Of a stretch of 5,032 bases of DNA, positions 5,000-5,032 are shown in pieces. Position 1 is the stretch's first letter. Each line of letters starts with the position of its first letter. The notes beneath the pieces were generated by a model. It was not told the origin of the DNA, ran no database searches, and saw nothing but the letters and a program-made list of their open reading frames with translations. This DNA comes from Holosporales bacterium. GTDB taxonomy: Bacteria; Pseudomonadota; Alphaproteobacteria; RUG11792. A program made the translations under genes and the position numbers. The stretch covers positions 1-5,032 of the forward strand of contig JAISBC010000008.1 in NCBI GenBank assembly GCA_031266385.1, given 5' to 3'.

Positions 5000-5032
5000 A
5001 TAAACTAAATTTCGGACACCACCAAAAAATGC

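Overview
The window looks like a compact alphaproteobacterial chromosome segment with mobile DNA at its left edge. It carries four housekeeping genes and one short orphan gene. The FabI and uracil-DNA glycosylase sequences have the local signatures I associate with Alphaproteobacteria: HSLAFSDKNEL and ISAGPIKTLAASG in FabI, and WRPPGNRTP and YHPAYLLRSPGQK in the glycosylase. The moderate-to-low GC, the atypical start codons and a nearby insertion sequence would suit a host-associated lineage such as Holosporales or Rickettsiales, but that placement is inference. I see no defence island, CRISPR array, tRNA or rRNA.

Layout from left to right. Positions 1-64 (minus strand) hold the first codons of what looks like an IS5-type transposase that runs off the window, and a strong hairpin abuts its start codon. 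Next comes a minus-strand ABC exporter of the MsbA type (184-1944). A 125-bp divergent intergenic region (1945-2069) contains a nested inverted repeat and separates the exporter from plus-strand fabI (2070-2840). fabI converges on minus-strand ispE (2837-3691) with a 4-bp overlap. The 5' end of ispE overlaps the divergently transcribed uracil-DNA glycosylase gene (3645-4361), and that gene converges, with a 13-bp overlap, on a small secreted orphan (4349-4609). The last 420 bases hold no convincing gene. They contain some inverted repeats, a good intrinsic terminator (4942-4980), and then an uninterrupted run of 19 G.

The genes serve separate pathways: envelope lipid export (MsbA), the last reduction of type II fatty-acid elongation (FabI), the kinase step of the MEP isoprenoid pathway (IspE) and uracil removal from DNA (UDG). 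Their alternating orientation shows they are not one operon. No known multi-gene system is visible. The most interesting signals are architectural: the dyad between msbA and fabI, the sense/antisense gene overlaps, the transposase leader hairpin, and the terminator joined to the poly-G tract.
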